A stretch of 64,000 nt of DNA from Thioalkalivibrio sp. ALJ12 (GTDB taxonomy: Bacteria > Pseudomonadota > Gammaproteobacteria > Ectothiorhodospirales > Ectothiorhodospiraceae), in NCBI RefSeq assembly GCF_000378305.1, contig NZ_KB899538.1:831001-895000 (forward strand). The letters run 5' to 3'. Shown here piece by piece: positions 36,744 to 48,534 of the stretch. Position numbers and translations under genes: made by a program. The first letter of the stretch is position 1. Each line of letters opens with the position of its first letter. The notes beneath the pieces were generated by a model. The model ran no database searches. It was not told where the DNA came from and worked only from the letters and a program-made list of their open reading frames with translations.

Positions 36744-37841
36744 TCAGCCGGCGAGGGCGTTGCGCAGGGCCGCGAGAAATGCGTCGTTCTCGTCGGAGCG
36801 GCCGACGGTGACGCGCAGGCAGTCGGCGAGTAGCGGATGCGCGCGGCCAACATCCTTGATCAGGATGCCGGCGTCGCGCAGGGCCGCGAAGCTCGCGTGC
36901 CCCTGCCCCTCGCGCACTCGAAAGAGGATGAAATTCGCCTGGCTCGGGAACACGTGCTCGACGCCGTCGATCGCCGCAAGCGCCTCGGACAGCCGGCCGC
37001 GTTCCTCGATGATGCCGCGCGCCTGGTCATCCAGCGCCTCACGGTGATCGAGGGCGAAGGTGACCGAGCGCTGGGTCAGGGTGTTGATGTTGTACGGCAG
37101 GCGCAGCCGGTCCAGCGCATCGATCCAGCCCGCGGAGGCGGCCAGATAGCCCAGCCGCGCGCCGGCCAGCCCCAGCTTCGAGACCGTGCGCATCACCATG
37201 AGCCCGTCGTGCTGGCCGACCTCCGGCAGGAAGCTGTGGGCGGCGAACGGGGCATAGGCCTCGTCGACCACCGTGACGCCGGGGTTGGCCTCGATGATCG
37301 CCTGCACGGCGGCCGGGTCGTCCAGGGTCCCGGTCGGGTTGTTCGGATAGGCCAGGAACACGACCGCCGGGTCGTGTTCGGCCAGGGCGGCGTGCATCGC
37401 GGCGAGGTCCAGGGTGAAATCGCGGTGCAGCGGGACGCCGACGAACGGTACGCCCATTGCGCGGGCCAGCACGCCGTACATCACGAAGGTCGGCTCCGGC
37501 GCCAGGATCGGGCGGCCGGAGGCGGCGACCGCCATGATCAGGATCTGGATCAGTTCGTCGGACCCGTTGCCGAACAGCAGCCCGGCCGCTTCGGGCACGC
37601 CGTGAGCGGCGCGCACATTTTTCTCCAGCTCGCGCGCCCCGGCGTCCGGATAACGGTTTAGCTGCGGGTCGCGCAGGGCCTCCAGCCAGGCGTCTTCCAG
37701 ACCGCCGGGCCAGGGATGCGGGTTTTCCATCGCGTCCAGCTTGATCAGGCCGGTCGCGTCGGCCACCTGATAGGCCGACTGCGCCAGAACCTCCGGACGC
37801 ATCAGGGCATCCGGGCTGCGGCTTTCGTGCGGCAGGCTCAT
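36744..37841 (-). CDS. hisC: Histidinol-phosphate aminotransferase
   Basis: PLP enzyme of histidine synthesis, imidazole acetol-phosphate to histidinol-phosphate. Fold I features: [45 protein letters not shown] and the PLP-lysine segment [14 protein letters not shown]. 365 residues. Overlaps hisD by 4 nt (ATGA), last gene of murA-hisG-aroDAHP-hisD-hisC. Confidence 0.96.
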   Translation of the reverse strand: MSLPHESRSPDALMRPEVLAQSAYQVADATGLIKLDAMENPHPWPGGLEDAWLEALRDPQLNRYPDAGARELEKNVRAAHGVPEAAGLLFGNGSDELIQILIMAVAASGRPILAPEPTFVMYGVLARAMGVPFVGVPLHRDFTLDLAAMHAALAEHDPAVVFLAYPNNPTGTLDDPAAVQAIIEANPGVTVVDEAYAPFAAHSFLPEVGQHDGLMVMRTVSKLGLAGARLGYLAASAGWIDALDRLRLPYNINTLTQRSVTFALDHREALDDQARGIIEERGRLSEALAAIDGVEHVFPSQANFILFRVREGQGHASFAALRDAGILIKDVGRAHPLLADCLRVTVGRSDENDAFLAALRNALAG

Positions 37842-39142
37842 TGCCCGCCGCGCAGTTCGGCGGAGCGGGCGTGGGCGGTCAGGCCCTCGCCGTGCGCGAG
37901 GGCGGCGGCGGTCTTGCCGAGCTTCGCCGCGCCCTCGGCCGAGCAGTGGATGATGCTCGAGCGCTTCTGGAAGTCGTACACCCCCAGCGGCGAGGAGAAG
38001 CGCGCGGTGCGCGAGGTCGGCAGCACGTGGTTGGGCCCGGCGCAGTAGTCGCCCAGGGCCTCGGAGGTGTAGCGGCCCATGAAGATCGCGCCGGCGTGGC
38101 GCAGGCCGGCGTCCAGCATCGCCTGCGGGTCGGCCACCGACAGCTCCAGGTGTTCCGGCGCGATGCGGTTGGCGACGGCAACGGCCTCGGCGGAGTCGCG
38201 TACCTTCACCAGCGCACCGCGCTTTTCGAGGCTGGTGCGGATGATCTCGGCACGCGGCATCTCCGCCAGCAGGCGATCCATGGCCTTGGCCACGCGATCG
38301 AGGAAGGCATCGTCCCAGGACAGCAGGATGGACTGGGCCTGCTCGTCATGCTCGGCCTGCGAGAACAGGTCGGCCGCGATCCAGTCCGGGTCCGTCTCTC
38401 CGTCGCAGACCACCAGGATCTCCGAGGGGCCGGCGATCATGTCGATGCCGACCGTCCCGAACACCTCGCGCTTGGCCGCAGCGACAAAGATGTTGCCGGG
38501 GCCGACGATCTTGTCTACCGCCGGGATGGTATCGGTGCCATAGGCCAGGGCCGCCACGGCCTGGGCGCCGCCCACGGTGAACACGCGGTCCACCCCGGCC
38601 ACGGCGGCCGCGGCCAGCACCAGATCGTTCAGTTCGCCGCCCGGGGCGGGCACGACCATTACCAGCAGTTCCACGCCCGCGACCTTGGCCGGCACGGCGT
38701 TCATCAGTACGGAGGACGGGTAGGCGGCCTTGCCGCCGGGGACGTACAGGCCGACCGAGTCGAGCGCGGTCACGCGCTGGCCGAGTACCGTGCCGTCGGC
38801 ATCGGTGAAGTCCCAGTCCTGCATCTTCTGGTGTTCGGCGTACTGGCGGATACGCGCGGTGGCGGTCTCCAGCGCCTGGCGCTGCTCCGCCGGGATCGAT
38901 TCCAGCGCGGCCTGCAGGCGCTCCCGTGGGATCTCCAGGTCGGCGACCGCGCTGCGATCGAGGCGATCGAACTTGGCGGTGTAGCGCAGCACGGCCGCGT
39001 CGCCCTCGGTGCGTACCGCGGCGAGGATCTCGTCCACCGCATCGCGTACGCCGGTGTCGGCGACGGACTCCCAGGACAGCAGGTGCTCCAGGGCCTGATC
39101 GAAGTCGGGCTGCTGGGTATCGAGTCGGGCAATGGAGGGCAT
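37838..39142 (-). CDS. hisD: Histidinol dehydrogenase
   Basis: Oxidises histidinol to histidine in two NAD+-dependent steps, Zn-dependent. Family blocks: [56 protein letters not shown] and the [18 protein letters not shown] metal-site region followed by GPNHVLPT. 434 residues. Sits between a DAHP synthase gene and hisC. Confidence 0.96.
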   Translation of the reverse strand: MPSIARLDTQQPDFDQALEHLLSWESVADTGVRDAVDEILAAVRTEGDAAVLRYTAKFDRLDRSAVADLEIPRERLQAALESIPAEQRQALETATARIRQYAEHQKMQDWDFTDADGTVLGQRVTALDSVGLYVPGGKAAYPSSVLMNAVPAKVAGVELLVMVVPAPGGELNDLVLAAAAVAGVDRVFTVGGAQAVAALAYGTDTIPAVDKIVGPGNIFVAAAKREVFGTVGIDMIAGPSEILVVCDGETDPDWIAADLFSQAEHDEQAQSILLSWDDAFLDRVAKAMDRLLAEMPRAEIIRTSLEKRGALVKVRDSAEAVAVANRIAPEHLELSVADPQAMLDAGLRHAGAIFMGRYTSEALGDYCAGPNHVLPTSRTARFSSPLGVYDFQKRSSIIHCSAEGAAKLGKTAAALAHGEGLTAHARSAELRGGQ

Positions 39143-39167
39143 GGTCGGGATCCTCTGGACGTTTTCC

Positions 39168-40235
39168 CTAGGCCGGTACGGCGGTCTTGCGGCGCGCGCG
39201 CACGGCGTCCGCCAGCAGTTTCAGACTGGTCTCGGTCTCGTCCCAGCCCATGCAGGCATCGGTGATGCTCTGGCCGTAGGTCAGCGACTTGCCGGGCAGG
39301 ATGTCCTGGCGGCCACCGACCAGATGGCTCTCCAGCATCGCGCCCATGATGCGGCGATCCCCGCCAGCGATCTGTTCGGCCAGCGAGCGGGCCACGTCCA
39401 CCTGACGCTTCGGGTCCTTGCGGCTGTTGGCATGGCTGCAGTCGACCATTACCAGCTCAGGCAGCTCCGCCATGCGCAGCTCCTTGCAGGCCTGTTCGAT
39501 GCTCTCGGCATCGTAGTTCGGTTGCTTGCCGCCGCGCAGGATGATGTGGCAGTCGTCGTTGCCGGTGGTGGAGAAGATCGCCGAGCGCCCGGCCTTCGTC
39601 ACCGACAGGAAGTGGTGCGGTCGCGAGGCGGAGCGGATCGCGTCGATCGCGACCCGCAGGCTGCCATCGGTGGAGTTCTTGAAGCCCACCGGGCAGGACA
39701 GGCCGGAGGCCAGCTCGCGGTGCACCTGGCTCTCGGTGGTGCGCGCGCCGATGGCCCCCCAGGCGACCAGGTCCGCGATGTACTGCGGGCTGATCAGGTC
39801 GAGGTATTCGGTGGCGGCCGGCATGCCTTTGATCGCCAGATCACGCAGCAGCCCGCGCGCGACGCGCAGACCCTTGTTGATGTGGAAGCTGCCGTCCAGG
39901 TCCGGGTCGTTGATCAGGCCCTTCCAGCCGACCGTGGTGCGCGGCTTCTCGAAGTACACCCGCATCACGATGTGCAGGGCGTCGGACAGGTCCTCGCGCA
40001 GGCCCTTCAGGCGTTCGGCGTACTCCAGCGCGGCGTCCACGTCGTGAATCGAGCAGGGCCCGACGATCACCTGCATGCGGTCGTCCTCGCCATGCAGGAT
40101 GCGGTGGCAGGCCTGGCGTGCCGCGAACACGGTCTCGGAGGCCGCGTCGGTGATGGGCAGTTCGTCGCGCAGGGTGTCCGGGGCGGACACCTCCTGGATA
40201 TCGCGGATTCTCAGGTCGTCGGTATCGGCGGTCAT
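39168..40235 (-). CDS. 3-deoxy-7-phosphoheptulonate (DAHP) synthase, class I
   Basis: First step of the shikimate pathway, PEP plus erythrose-4-P. Class I AroF/G/H type: [10 protein letters not shown] near residue 63, [50 protein letters not shown] and [15 protein letters not shown]. 355 residues. Which feedback type (Phe, Tyr, Trp) cannot be told by eye. Its place between hisG and hisD is unusual; it may be co-regulated with histidine synthesis. Confidence 0.95.
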   Translation of the reverse strand: MTADTDDLRIRDIQEVSAPDTLRDELPITDAASETVFAARQACHRILHGEDDRMQVIVGPCSIHDVDAALEYAERLKGLREDLSDALHIVMRVYFEKPRTTVGWKGLINDPDLDGSFHINKGLRVARGLLRDLAIKGMPAATEYLDLISPQYIADLVAWGAIGARTTESQVHRELASGLSCPVGFKNSTDGSLRVAIDAIRSASRPHHFLSVTKAGRSAIFSTTGNDDCHIILRGGKQPNYDAESIEQACKELRMAELPELVMVDCSHANSRKDPKRQVDVARSLAEQIAGGDRRIMGAMLESHLVGGRQDILPGKSLTYGQSITDACMGWDETETSLKLLADAVRARRKTAVPA

Positions 40236-40245
40236 GATGCTCTCG

Positions 40246-40896
40246 TTACGTCGTCGCGGGCGTGACGGCCTCGCGCAGGCCCTCGATCAGATTTTGAATA
40301 GTTCTATGTCGCATCTTCATGGCTGCCTGGTTCACGATCAACCGGGAACTGATGGGGGTAATCAGTTCCAGCGGCTCCAGGCCATTGGCCTTGAGCGTGT
40401 TGCCGGTGTCGACCAGGTCCACGATGTAGTCGGCCAGATCGACCAGCGGCGCCAGTTCCATCGAGCCGTAGAGCTTGATGATCTCGACCTGGCGGCCCTG
40501 CTGGGCGAAGTAGTTCTGCGTGATGTTCACGAACTTGGTGGCGATGCGCAGGCGCTGCTGCGGGTCCGGCTGCTGGCCCGGGCGTCCGGCCAGCATCAGC
40601 CGGCATGCGGCGATGCGCAGATCCAGCGGTTCATAGAGTCCAGCCGCGCCGTGCTCCATCAGTACGTCCTTGCCGGCCACACCGATTGCTGCCGCGCCAT
40701 GCTGCACATAGGTGGGGACGTCGGTCGCCCGCACCACCACGATCTTCACGTCCTCGCGGTTGGTGTCGAGGATCAGCTTGCGCGTCTTGTCCGGGTCCTC
40801 CAGGAGTTCGATCCCGGCGCTGGCCAGCAGCGGCAGGGTGTCCTTGAGGATGCGTCCCTTGGACAGGGCGATGGTCAGGGCGTTGGGATCCATCAT
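40246..40896 (-). CDS. hisG: ATP phosphoribosyltransferase (short form HisG)
   Basis: First step of histidine synthesis. Short HisG_S form, 216 residues, which needs HisZ as a regulatory partner (HisZ is not in this window). [16 protein letters not shown] at the N-terminus, then [20 protein letters not shown] and the PRPP motif [21 protein letters not shown] at 40896 (or 40893). The TIR element copy B ends 30 nt upstream of this start. Confidence 0.96.
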   Translation of the reverse strand: MMDPNALTIALSKGRILKDTLPLLASAGIELLEDPDKTRKLILDTNREDVKIVVVRATDVPTYVQHGAAAIGVAGKDVLMEHGAAGLYEPLDLRIAACRLMLAGRPGQQPDPQQRLRIATKFVNITQNYFAQQGRQVEIIKLYGSMELAPLVDLADYIVDLVDTGNTLKANGLEPLELITPISSRLIVNQAAMKMRHRTIQNLIEGLREAVTPATT

Positions 40897-40926
40897 GTCG
40901 GGTGTCGGTCTGTCTCGCGTTTGTGA

Positions 40927-42909
<1,983 letters not shown>

Positions 42910-42917
<8 letters not shown>

Positions 42918-43578
42918 CGCCGTTGTCGACCTCGTCGGCGATGCCTTCCATCGCGTCATCGACGAGCTCGCGGTCGCCGTCCTCGAGGCGTTCGATCAGC
43001 GCGTCGAGGCCATTGCGGTTGATTTCCTCGTTGAAGCGGTTGCGGAAGTTGCCGACAAAGCTGAGGCCTTCGGCCTCGACGTCGAACACTTTCCACTCCC
43101 CGTTTACCGGCCGCAGGCGGTAGTTGACCTGCAAGTTCGATTGCCCCGAGCCCATGACGATCTCGGTTGCAACGACGGCCATGCGGTCATCCTGGCGCGA
43201 GCGGCGCTCGATTACGCGGATATCCTTGTCCAGGTGGTCCGCCAGCTGCACGCCGTAGGCTTGCAGCAGGGTGTTCTTGAAGGCCTTGGTAAAGCGTTCG
43301 CGCTGTTCGCTGGAGGCGTCGCGCCAGTGTCGCGCCAGCACCAGCCGGGACATGCCTTCGACATCCACGCCGGGCAGGATCTTGTCTTCGATCACGCCGA
43401 TCACGAAATCCGGATCTTCCTGGGCACGGTCCTCGTTCGACCGAAGTTTCTCGTAGACCTCTTCGATGGACTGTTTGATGATCTCGGTGGGGTTCTCCGC
43501 CTGCGCGGCACCCGGGAGGGCCAGCAGCAGGAGCAGCCAGAGCGGCGCCGGCAGCGCCAGAAATCGCAATGTCTTCAT
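42910..43578 (-). CDS. mlaC: Periplasmic phospholipid-binding protein MlaC
   Basis: Shuttles phospholipid between MlaA at the outer membrane and MlaD. Signal peptide ends ALPGAAQA near 27; the tail after NRFNEEINRNGLDALIERL is rich in Asp/Glu. SRLVLARHWRDASSEQRERF and YRLRPVNGEWKVFDVEAEG are the MlaC (Ttg2D) blocks. 222 residues. Confidence 0.94.
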
Positions 43579-43599
43579 CGTGTCGTCCCCGGTTCGGGT

Positions 43600-44058
43600 T
43601 TAGTCGCTACCCATATTGGTCATGAAACGGCCAATCAGGTTCTCCAGGACCAGTGCGGATTGGGTGAACATCACCTCATCACCGTCCTGCAAGGTGTCGT
43701 AGTCGCCGCCAGGCTCCAGGGCGATGTACTGCTCGCCCAGGAGTCCCGCGGTATGGATCGCGGCCTGCGTGTCCATGGGCAGGTAGTCATGCTCGGCGCG
43801 GATCGCCAGCGTGACCTCGGCGCGGAACTGCTCCGGATCATAGCGAATATCCGCGACGCGCCCGATGCGCACGCCCGAGACCGTGACCGGCGCGCGCGTC
43901 TTGAGCCCGCCGATGTTGTCGAAGTAGGCCGTCACCGTGTAGGTGTCCCGGTCGTGGTAGTCGGTCACGTTGCTCACCTGAATCGCCAGGTAGAACAGTG
44001 CCGCCACACCCAGCAGCACAAACACGCCGACCGCCAGTTCGAAGAAACGTACCTTCAT
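43600..44058 (-). CDS. mlaD: MCE-domain lipid transport protein MlaD
   Basis: Inner-membrane-anchored hexameric MCE ring of the Mla transporter. One N-terminal helix (about 9-28) and a single MCE domain: YFDNIGGLKTRAPVTVSGV, GLLGEQYIALEPGG. 152 residues from ATG 44058; a GTG three codons upstream is the alternative. Its upstream gap holds a weak match to the TIR-element end. Confidence 0.94.
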   Translation of the reverse strand: MKVRFFELAVGVFVLLGVAALFYLAIQVSNVTDYHDRDTYTVTAYFDNIGGLKTRAPVTVSGVRIGRVADIRYDPEQFRAEVTLAIRAEHDYLPMDTQAAIHTAGLLGEQYIALEPGGDYDTLQDGDEVMFTQSALVLENLIGRFMTNMGSD

Positions 44059-44070
44059 TGTTGCCACCTG

Positions 44071-44090
44071 CCTAGGAAAACACTGGTTGG
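44071..44090. repeat. Possible degenerate TIR-element end before mlaD
   Basis: On the minus strand the mlaE-mlaD spacer reads AACCAGTGTTTTCCTAGG, 15 of 18 positions like the GATCAGTGTTTCCCTAGG end of copy B. The outer edge again faces a start codon (mlaD, 12 nt). Short and partly degenerate, so chance is possible. Confidence 0.3.
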
Positions 44091-44873
44091 TCAGCCCGTG
44101 CCGAACATCAGCCCGGTCAGGATGAAATCGAGGCCCAGCACCGCCAGCGAGGAGACCACCACCGTCTGGGTCGTCGCGCGCGAGATGCCCTCGGAGGTCG
44201 GCATCGCGTTGAAGCCCTGGAATACCGCGATCCAGGTCACCACGAAGCCGAACACAATGCTCTTGATCACGCCGGAGAGCACATCCTCGTTCCAGTCGGT
44301 CACCGACTGCATCTGCGAGAAGTACGCGCCGCTGTCCACGCCCAGCATGCCCACGCCGACGATGTAACCGCCCATCACGCCCACTGCGCTGAAGATCGCG
44401 GCCAGCAGCGGCATGGAGAGGAATCCGGCCACGAAGCGCGGGGCGAAGATGCGGCGATAGGGGTTCACCGCCATCATCTCCATCGCCGAGAGCTGCTCGG
44501 TGGTCTTCATCAGGCCCAGCTCGGCCGTCAGTGCCGAGCCCGCGCGACCGGCGAATAGCAGTGCGGTCACCACCGGGCCCAGTTCGCGCACCAGCGACAG
44601 GGCGACCACGCCGCCCAGGGCCTCTGCGGCACCGAAGTTCACCAGGGTGATGTATCCCTGGTAGCCCAGCACCATGCCGACGAACAGTCCGGAGACGATG
44701 ATGATCAGCAGCGAGCGCACGCCCACCGAATAGATCTGCACCACTGTCAGCCCGAACCGCCGGATCACGATATCGAGGCTGGCGAGCACCTGGAGCAGAA
44801 AGAGGAACGCGCGGCCGAAGACCACAAGGGCATTCAGCGAGCTGCGACCCAGCGAGGCAATTCCGTCAATCAT
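44091..44873 (-). CDS. mlaE: Mla transporter permease MlaE
   Basis: Membrane subunit of MlaFEDB. 260 residues, five to six helices; ELGPVVTALLFAGRAGSAL and EMMAVNPYRRIFAPRFVAG are the MlaE permease signatures. ATG at 44873 overlaps the mlaF stop by 8 nt. Confidence 0.95.
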   Translation of the reverse strand: MIDGIASLGRSSLNALVVFGRAFLFLLQVLASLDIVIRRFGLTVVQIYSVGVRSLLIIIVSGLFVGMVLGYQGYITLVNFGAAEALGGVVALSLVRELGPVVTALLFAGRAGSALTAELGLMKTTEQLSAMEMMAVNPYRRIFAPRFVAGFLSMPLLAAIFSAVGVMGGYIVGVGMLGVDSGAYFSQMQSVTDWNEDVLSGVIKSIVFGFVVTWIAVFQGFNAMPTSEGISRATTQTVVVSSLAVLGLDFILTGLMFGTG

Positions 44874-45699
44874 CGCGCCGCTCCCGTACCCCGAGCAGAT
44901 CCTCGCGGTAGCTGTCGCCGGGATAATGAAACGGAACTGGGCCATCGGGGCGGCCTTCGAGGAACTGTGCGCTCCAGTCGGAGGCGCGGGCACGCAGGTC
45001 GTCGGGTGCCCCGGCATCCACTGCCCGGCCATCGGCAATCAGCACCACGTGATCGGAGATGGTCATGGCCTCGGTAACGTCGTGCGAGACCAGTACGCTG
45101 GTCAGCCCCAGGCTCTGGTTGGTGCGCCTGATCAGGGTCACGATCTGGCCCATGGTGATCGGGTCCAGGCCGGTAAAGGGTTCGTCGTACATGATCAGGT
45201 CCGGGTCCAGCGCGATCGCGCGCGCCAGCGCCACGCGCCGCGCCATGCCGCCGGACAGCGAGGCAGGGTCCAGGTCGCGCGCGGAACGCAGACCCACCGC
45301 CTCGAGCTTGAGCAGCACCAGGGTGCGCAGCACGTCCTCGGGGAGGTCGGTGTGCTCGCGCAGAGGGAAGGCGACATTCTCGAACACCGAGAGATCGGTC
45401 AACAGGGCCCCGCTCTGGAACAGCATGCCCATGCGTTTGCGCAGGGCGTACAGGCGTCGGGTCGAGAGTCGTGCGACCTCCTGGCCGTCGACCCAGATGC
45501 GGCCTTCGTCCGGGCGCAGCTGGCCGCCGATCAGGCGCAGCAGGGTCGTCTTGCCGCTGCCACTCGGGCCCATGACCGTGGTCACCTGCCCGCGCGGGAT
45601 GCGCATGGACAGGTCCTCGAAGATCACCTTGCGCCCGCGCCGGAAGCGCAGGTTCTCGATGACGATATGCGGACTGTCTTCGGCGACCGGCTCAGCCAC
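44866..45699 (-). CDS. mlaF: Mla transporter ATP-binding protein MlaF
   Basis: ATPase of MlaFEDB. Walker A GPSGSGKTT is at 44-52, the signature LSGGMARRVALARAIA, Walker B LIMYDEPFTGLDP, and the switch region SHDVTEAM. 277 residues. The GTG at 45699 is preferred because AAGAGG sits five bases before it; the GTG at 45705 would leave no spacing. First gene of mlaFEDCB. Confidence 0.95.
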   Translation of the reverse strand: MAEPVAEDSPHIVIENLRFRRGRKVIFEDLSMRIPRGQVTTVMGPSGSGKTTLLRLIGGQLRPDEGRIWVDGQEVARLSTRRLYALRKRMGMLFQSGALLTDLSVFENVAFPLREHTDLPEDVLRTLVLLKLEAVGLRSARDLDPASLSGGMARRVALARAIALDPDLIMYDEPFTGLDPITMGQIVTLIRRTNQSLGLTSVLVSHDVTEAMTISDHVVLIADGRAVDAGAPDDLRARASDWSAQFLEGRPDGPVPFHYPGDSYREDLLGVRERRDD

Positions 45700-45780
45700 G
45701 GGCACCTCTTGCCGTACGGCCTATGGGACTCGGGAGTCTGGCGCGGGACCGATGCCCGGTCAAACCGGTTTGGGGGTAGT

Positions 45781-46422
45781 TCATCCCACCCCCAGCAACT
45801 GGGCGATGGTGCGAAACTCGGAAAGTCGATCCGGTCTCGCTCTCAGGAACACGGGTGTTGGAGCCTGGCCGCCGGCCGCGGTCAGGGCCTCCACCAAGGC
45901 GCGCCACCCCATCGGGTCCAGGTCCGCCTCCGGTTCGATCTGCCACAGGCCAGCGCCGTCTCGGCCCGGATACCACAGGGCCTCGCGGGTGCCCGGCAGT
46001 GTGTGTGCCTCGGCAGGTCCGGTCAGCACGGCGGTTTTCACGTGGCCGGCCTCGAGTGCCGCCTCCACGGCGGCGGCATCCTCGGCACCCATGACACCGA
46101 GGGCCACACCCTGCAGCGTCTCACCCAGGTCGTTCTCGATTCGGGCCAGGGCGGCCGCACCCGCCTCCGGCGGAAGACCCCCGGGCCACTCCAGTGTCAG
46201 CTGCAGCTTGGCGGGGACCGCCTCGGCCCAGGGCCCGAACGGGCCTTCACCCGGTGCCGCCCAGGCAGTGGCGGGCAGCAACAGACGGCTGTGATAGTGG
46301 GTGTAGTACTCCAGCTGCCAGTCGGTCGGGAGGTCGTCCGGGAAAAAGGTCTCCCACCAGGGCTCACCGGGGCCCGCGACCCCGGCAGCCTGCAGCTCCA
46401 GCGCTTGTTGATCCTTCGACAT
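45781..46422 (-). CDS. Uncharacterised protein, possibly DUF72-related
   Basis: 213 residues, acidic, no signal or membrane segment. The N-terminal part PWWETFFPDDLPTDWQLEYY resembles the start of DUF72 (YecE) proteins, which share a TIM-barrel fold, but the rest does not clearly match; treat the family as tentative. ATG at 46422 has AAGGA upstream. Lies 81 nt upstream of mlaF on the same strand, and diverges from the LLM oxidoreductase. Confidence 0.7.
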   Translation of the reverse strand: MSKDQQALELQAAGVAGPGEPWWETFFPDDLPTDWQLEYYTHYHSRLLLPATAWAAPGEGPFGPWAEAVPAKLQLTLEWPGGLPPEAGAAALARIENDLGETLQGVALGVMGAEDAAAVEAALEAGHVKTAVLTGPAEAHTLPGTREALWYPGRDGAGLWQIEPEADLDPMGWRALVEALTAAGGQAPTPVFLRARPDRLSEFRTIAQLLGVG

Positions 46423-46497
46423 CCGCGTGTCCTTCGTTCAACCGTAGTCTGACGGGCTTGCTTGTATCCCCAACGCGCGCGCGGCACAGTTGATGCC

Positions 46498-47595
46498 ATG
46501 CGCTTCGACCTCTTTCATGAGCTCTCGGTCCCGGAGTTTCTGCAGACCTCCGAGACCGAGGTGATCGACCGGACCCTGGCCCTGTGGGAGCAGGCCGACC
46601 GTCTTGGCTACGGCACGGCCTGGCTGGTGGAACACCACCTGATGCCGGAATTCTCCCACAGCACCGCGCCGGATCTGGTACTGGCCGCGGCCAGCCAGCG
46701 CACCGAACGCCTGCGTCTGGGCCTCGGCGTGGTCCCGCTGCCCTACCACCACCCGCTGCGGGTCGCACAGCGGGTCGGCATGCTCGACCAGCTCTCCGGC
46801 GGGCGTCTGGACCTGGGCATCGGGCGCGGTTTCTCGCCGCGCGAATATGCCACATTCGGCGCCGAGATGAGCGAGTCCCGCGCGCGGGTCGATGCCGGTC
46901 TGGATGCGCTACGCCAGGCCTTCGCCACCGGTCGGATCACCCAGGACGGCCCGTTCCATCACCTGGACGACGTGCCCGTGATGCCGCGCCCGGTGCAGGA
47001 CCCGCACCCGCCGATCTGGACCGCCGCGGTCAGCCCGGAGTCCTTCACCTGGGCCGCCGAGCAGGGCATTGGCGCGCTGGCGGGTCCGTTCAAGCCCTGG
47101 CAGATGATCCGTGAGGACATCCGCCTGTACCACGAAGCCTGGGACACGACGCGCACCGACATCGCCCACCCGCCGCGCGTCGGGATGACCCTCGGGGTGC
47201 TGTGCCTGCCCGACGGCAAGCGCGCCCGCCGCGAGGCCAAGCCCGCCTTCGAGTGGTTCTATCGCCACATGTTCCAGCAGACCCTGCCGGTGCTGGAGCG
47301 CCTGATCGAGGGCTACGACTACTACCGTTCGCTGGGCCGTTTCCGCCATCTGGTCAAGGCCGGGATCAACCTGAAGATCCTCGACATGCTGGGCATGACG
47401 CTGGTCGGCACGCCCGCCGAGTGTCGCGAGCGCATCGAGGGGCTGCGCGAGGCGGGGGTCGACCAGGTCCTGCTGGCCTTCGGGGCCGGGGCCGTGCCCC
47501 ACGAACTCGCGCTGGAGTCCATGGACTGCTTTGCCGAGGAGGTCATGCCGGCCTTTGCCGAACGCGCCCCGGGCGCCACCGGCACGGCTGGATAG
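46498..47595 (+). CDS. LLM-class (luciferase-like) flavin-dependent oxidoreductase
   Basis: 365-residue F420/FMN-type luciferase-like monooxygenase fold: EQADRLGYGTAWLVEHHLMP, VPLPYHHPLRVAQRVGMLDQ, GGRLDLGIGRGFSPREYATF, PVQDPHPPIWTAA. Substrate unknown. ATG at 46498 matches the first conserved block. Followed after 6 nt by an epimerase-like gene, a probable two-gene unit. Confidence 0.88.
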   Translation: MRFDLFHELSVPEFLQTSETEVIDRTLALWEQADRLGYGTAWLVEHHLMPEFSHSTAPDLVLAAASQRTERLRLGLGVVPLPYHHPLRVAQRVGMLDQLSGGRLDLGIGRGFSPREYATFGAEMSESRARVDAGLDALRQAFATGRITQDGPFHHLDDVPVMPRPVQDPHPPIWTAAVSPESFTWAAEQGIGALAGPFKPWQMIREDIRLYHEAWDTTRTDIAHPPRVGMTLGVLCLPDGKRARREAKPAFEWFYRHMFQQTLPVLERLIEGYDYYRSLGRFRHLVKAGINLKILDMLGMTLVGTPAECRERIEGLREAGVDQVLLAFGAGAVPHELALESMDCFAEEVMPAFAERAPGATGTAG

Positions 47596-47601
47596 CCGTC
47601 C

Positions 47602-48519
47602 ATGCGGGTCGCCGTGACCGGCGCCGCCGGGCGCCTGGGCCAGGTGCTTGTTCCGGCCCTGGCCGCCTCCGAAGGTATCCGGTCTGTTACCGCGATCGAC
47701 CGCCGCCCGGTTGTGGCGAACGCGCATACGACCCCTTTACAAGCCGATCTCGCGGATCTCGGCGCGGAACACCTGGCCGGGCATGACAGCCTGATACACC
47801 TCGCCTTCCAGTTGATGGGTGGGCAGGGCGGGCGCCGGCGCCGCGACCGCGACTGGGTGCGTGCGCAGAATGTCGAGCTGAGCCGCCACGTCTTTCAGGC
47901 AGCCGCCGCGGCCGGTGTGCGCCAGATCGTCTTCCTCTCCAGCGCCGCGGTCTACGGGCCGTGGCCGAATTCGCCGCGCCCGCTGACCGAGTGCAGCCCG
48001 GCGCGGCCGCGCTTCCCGTACGCCGAGGACAAGGTCGCCACCGAGCAGGCCCTGCTGGCGGTCGGCGTGCAGTACCCCGATCTGACCACCTGCATCCTCC
48101 GGCCCCCGGCAATCGTCGGGCCGCATGCCCACCCGCTGCTGCGCCAGGTTGCGCGCAGTCGCGTGTATCCGGGTGGCGCCGAGGTGCCGGTGCAGATCCT
48201 GTGGGAGGACGACGCCGCGGACGCCGTGGTACGAGCGGTCACGCGCCAGGCGGAGGGCATCTTCAACCTCGGGGCCGAGCCCGTCTGGTCCATGCGCCGG
48301 ATGGCGCTACACCGGCGCCGCTGGGGCATTCCGGTGCCCCCGGGCCTGATCCGGGCGATTCACCCGTTGGCCTGGCGATTCACCCGCCATGCCGGCGATC
48401 CCGGATGGGTCCAGGGCCTCGACGGCGCCCTCCAGATGGACTGCTCGCGCGCCCGCGAGCACCTCGGCTGGGTAGCCCAGGTCTCCACCCCCGAGTGCCT
48501 GGAGCGCCTGCGCCGCTAG
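47602..48519 (+). CDS. NAD-dependent epimerase/dehydratase family protein
   Basis: 305-residue extended SDR. The NAD loop TGAAGRLGQ is at 6-14, VFLSSAAVYGPW holds the Ser and a downstream FPYAEDKVATE gives a Tyr-x-x-x-Lys-like site (Tyr-Ala-Glu-Asp-Lys). Substrate not known. Ends 15 nt before the second large palindromic repeat. Confidence 0.85.
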   Translation: MRVAVTGAAGRLGQVLVPALAASEGIRSVTAIDRRPVVANAHTTPLQADLADLGAEHLAGHDSLIHLAFQLMGGQGGRRRRDRDWVRAQNVELSRHVFQAAAAAGVRQIVFLSSAAVYGPWPNSPRPLTECSPARPRFPYAEDKVATEQALLAVGVQYPDLTTCILRPPAIVGPHAHPLLRQVARSRVYPGGAEVPVQILWEDDAADAVVRAVTRQAEGIFNLGAEPVWSMRRMALHRRRWGIPVPPGLIRAIHPLAWRFTRHAGDPGWVQGLDGALQMDCSRAREHLGWVAQVSTPECLERLRR

Positions 48520-48534
48520 CGCCGTCGTTTTCAG

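Noticed and set aside
39155..39172. GTTTTCCCTAGGC at the aroDAHP-hisD junction as another TIR-element end
   Set aside because: Only the outermost 10-12 bases agree; the inner TGATnAATGTACAC part is absent, so chance cannot be excluded.
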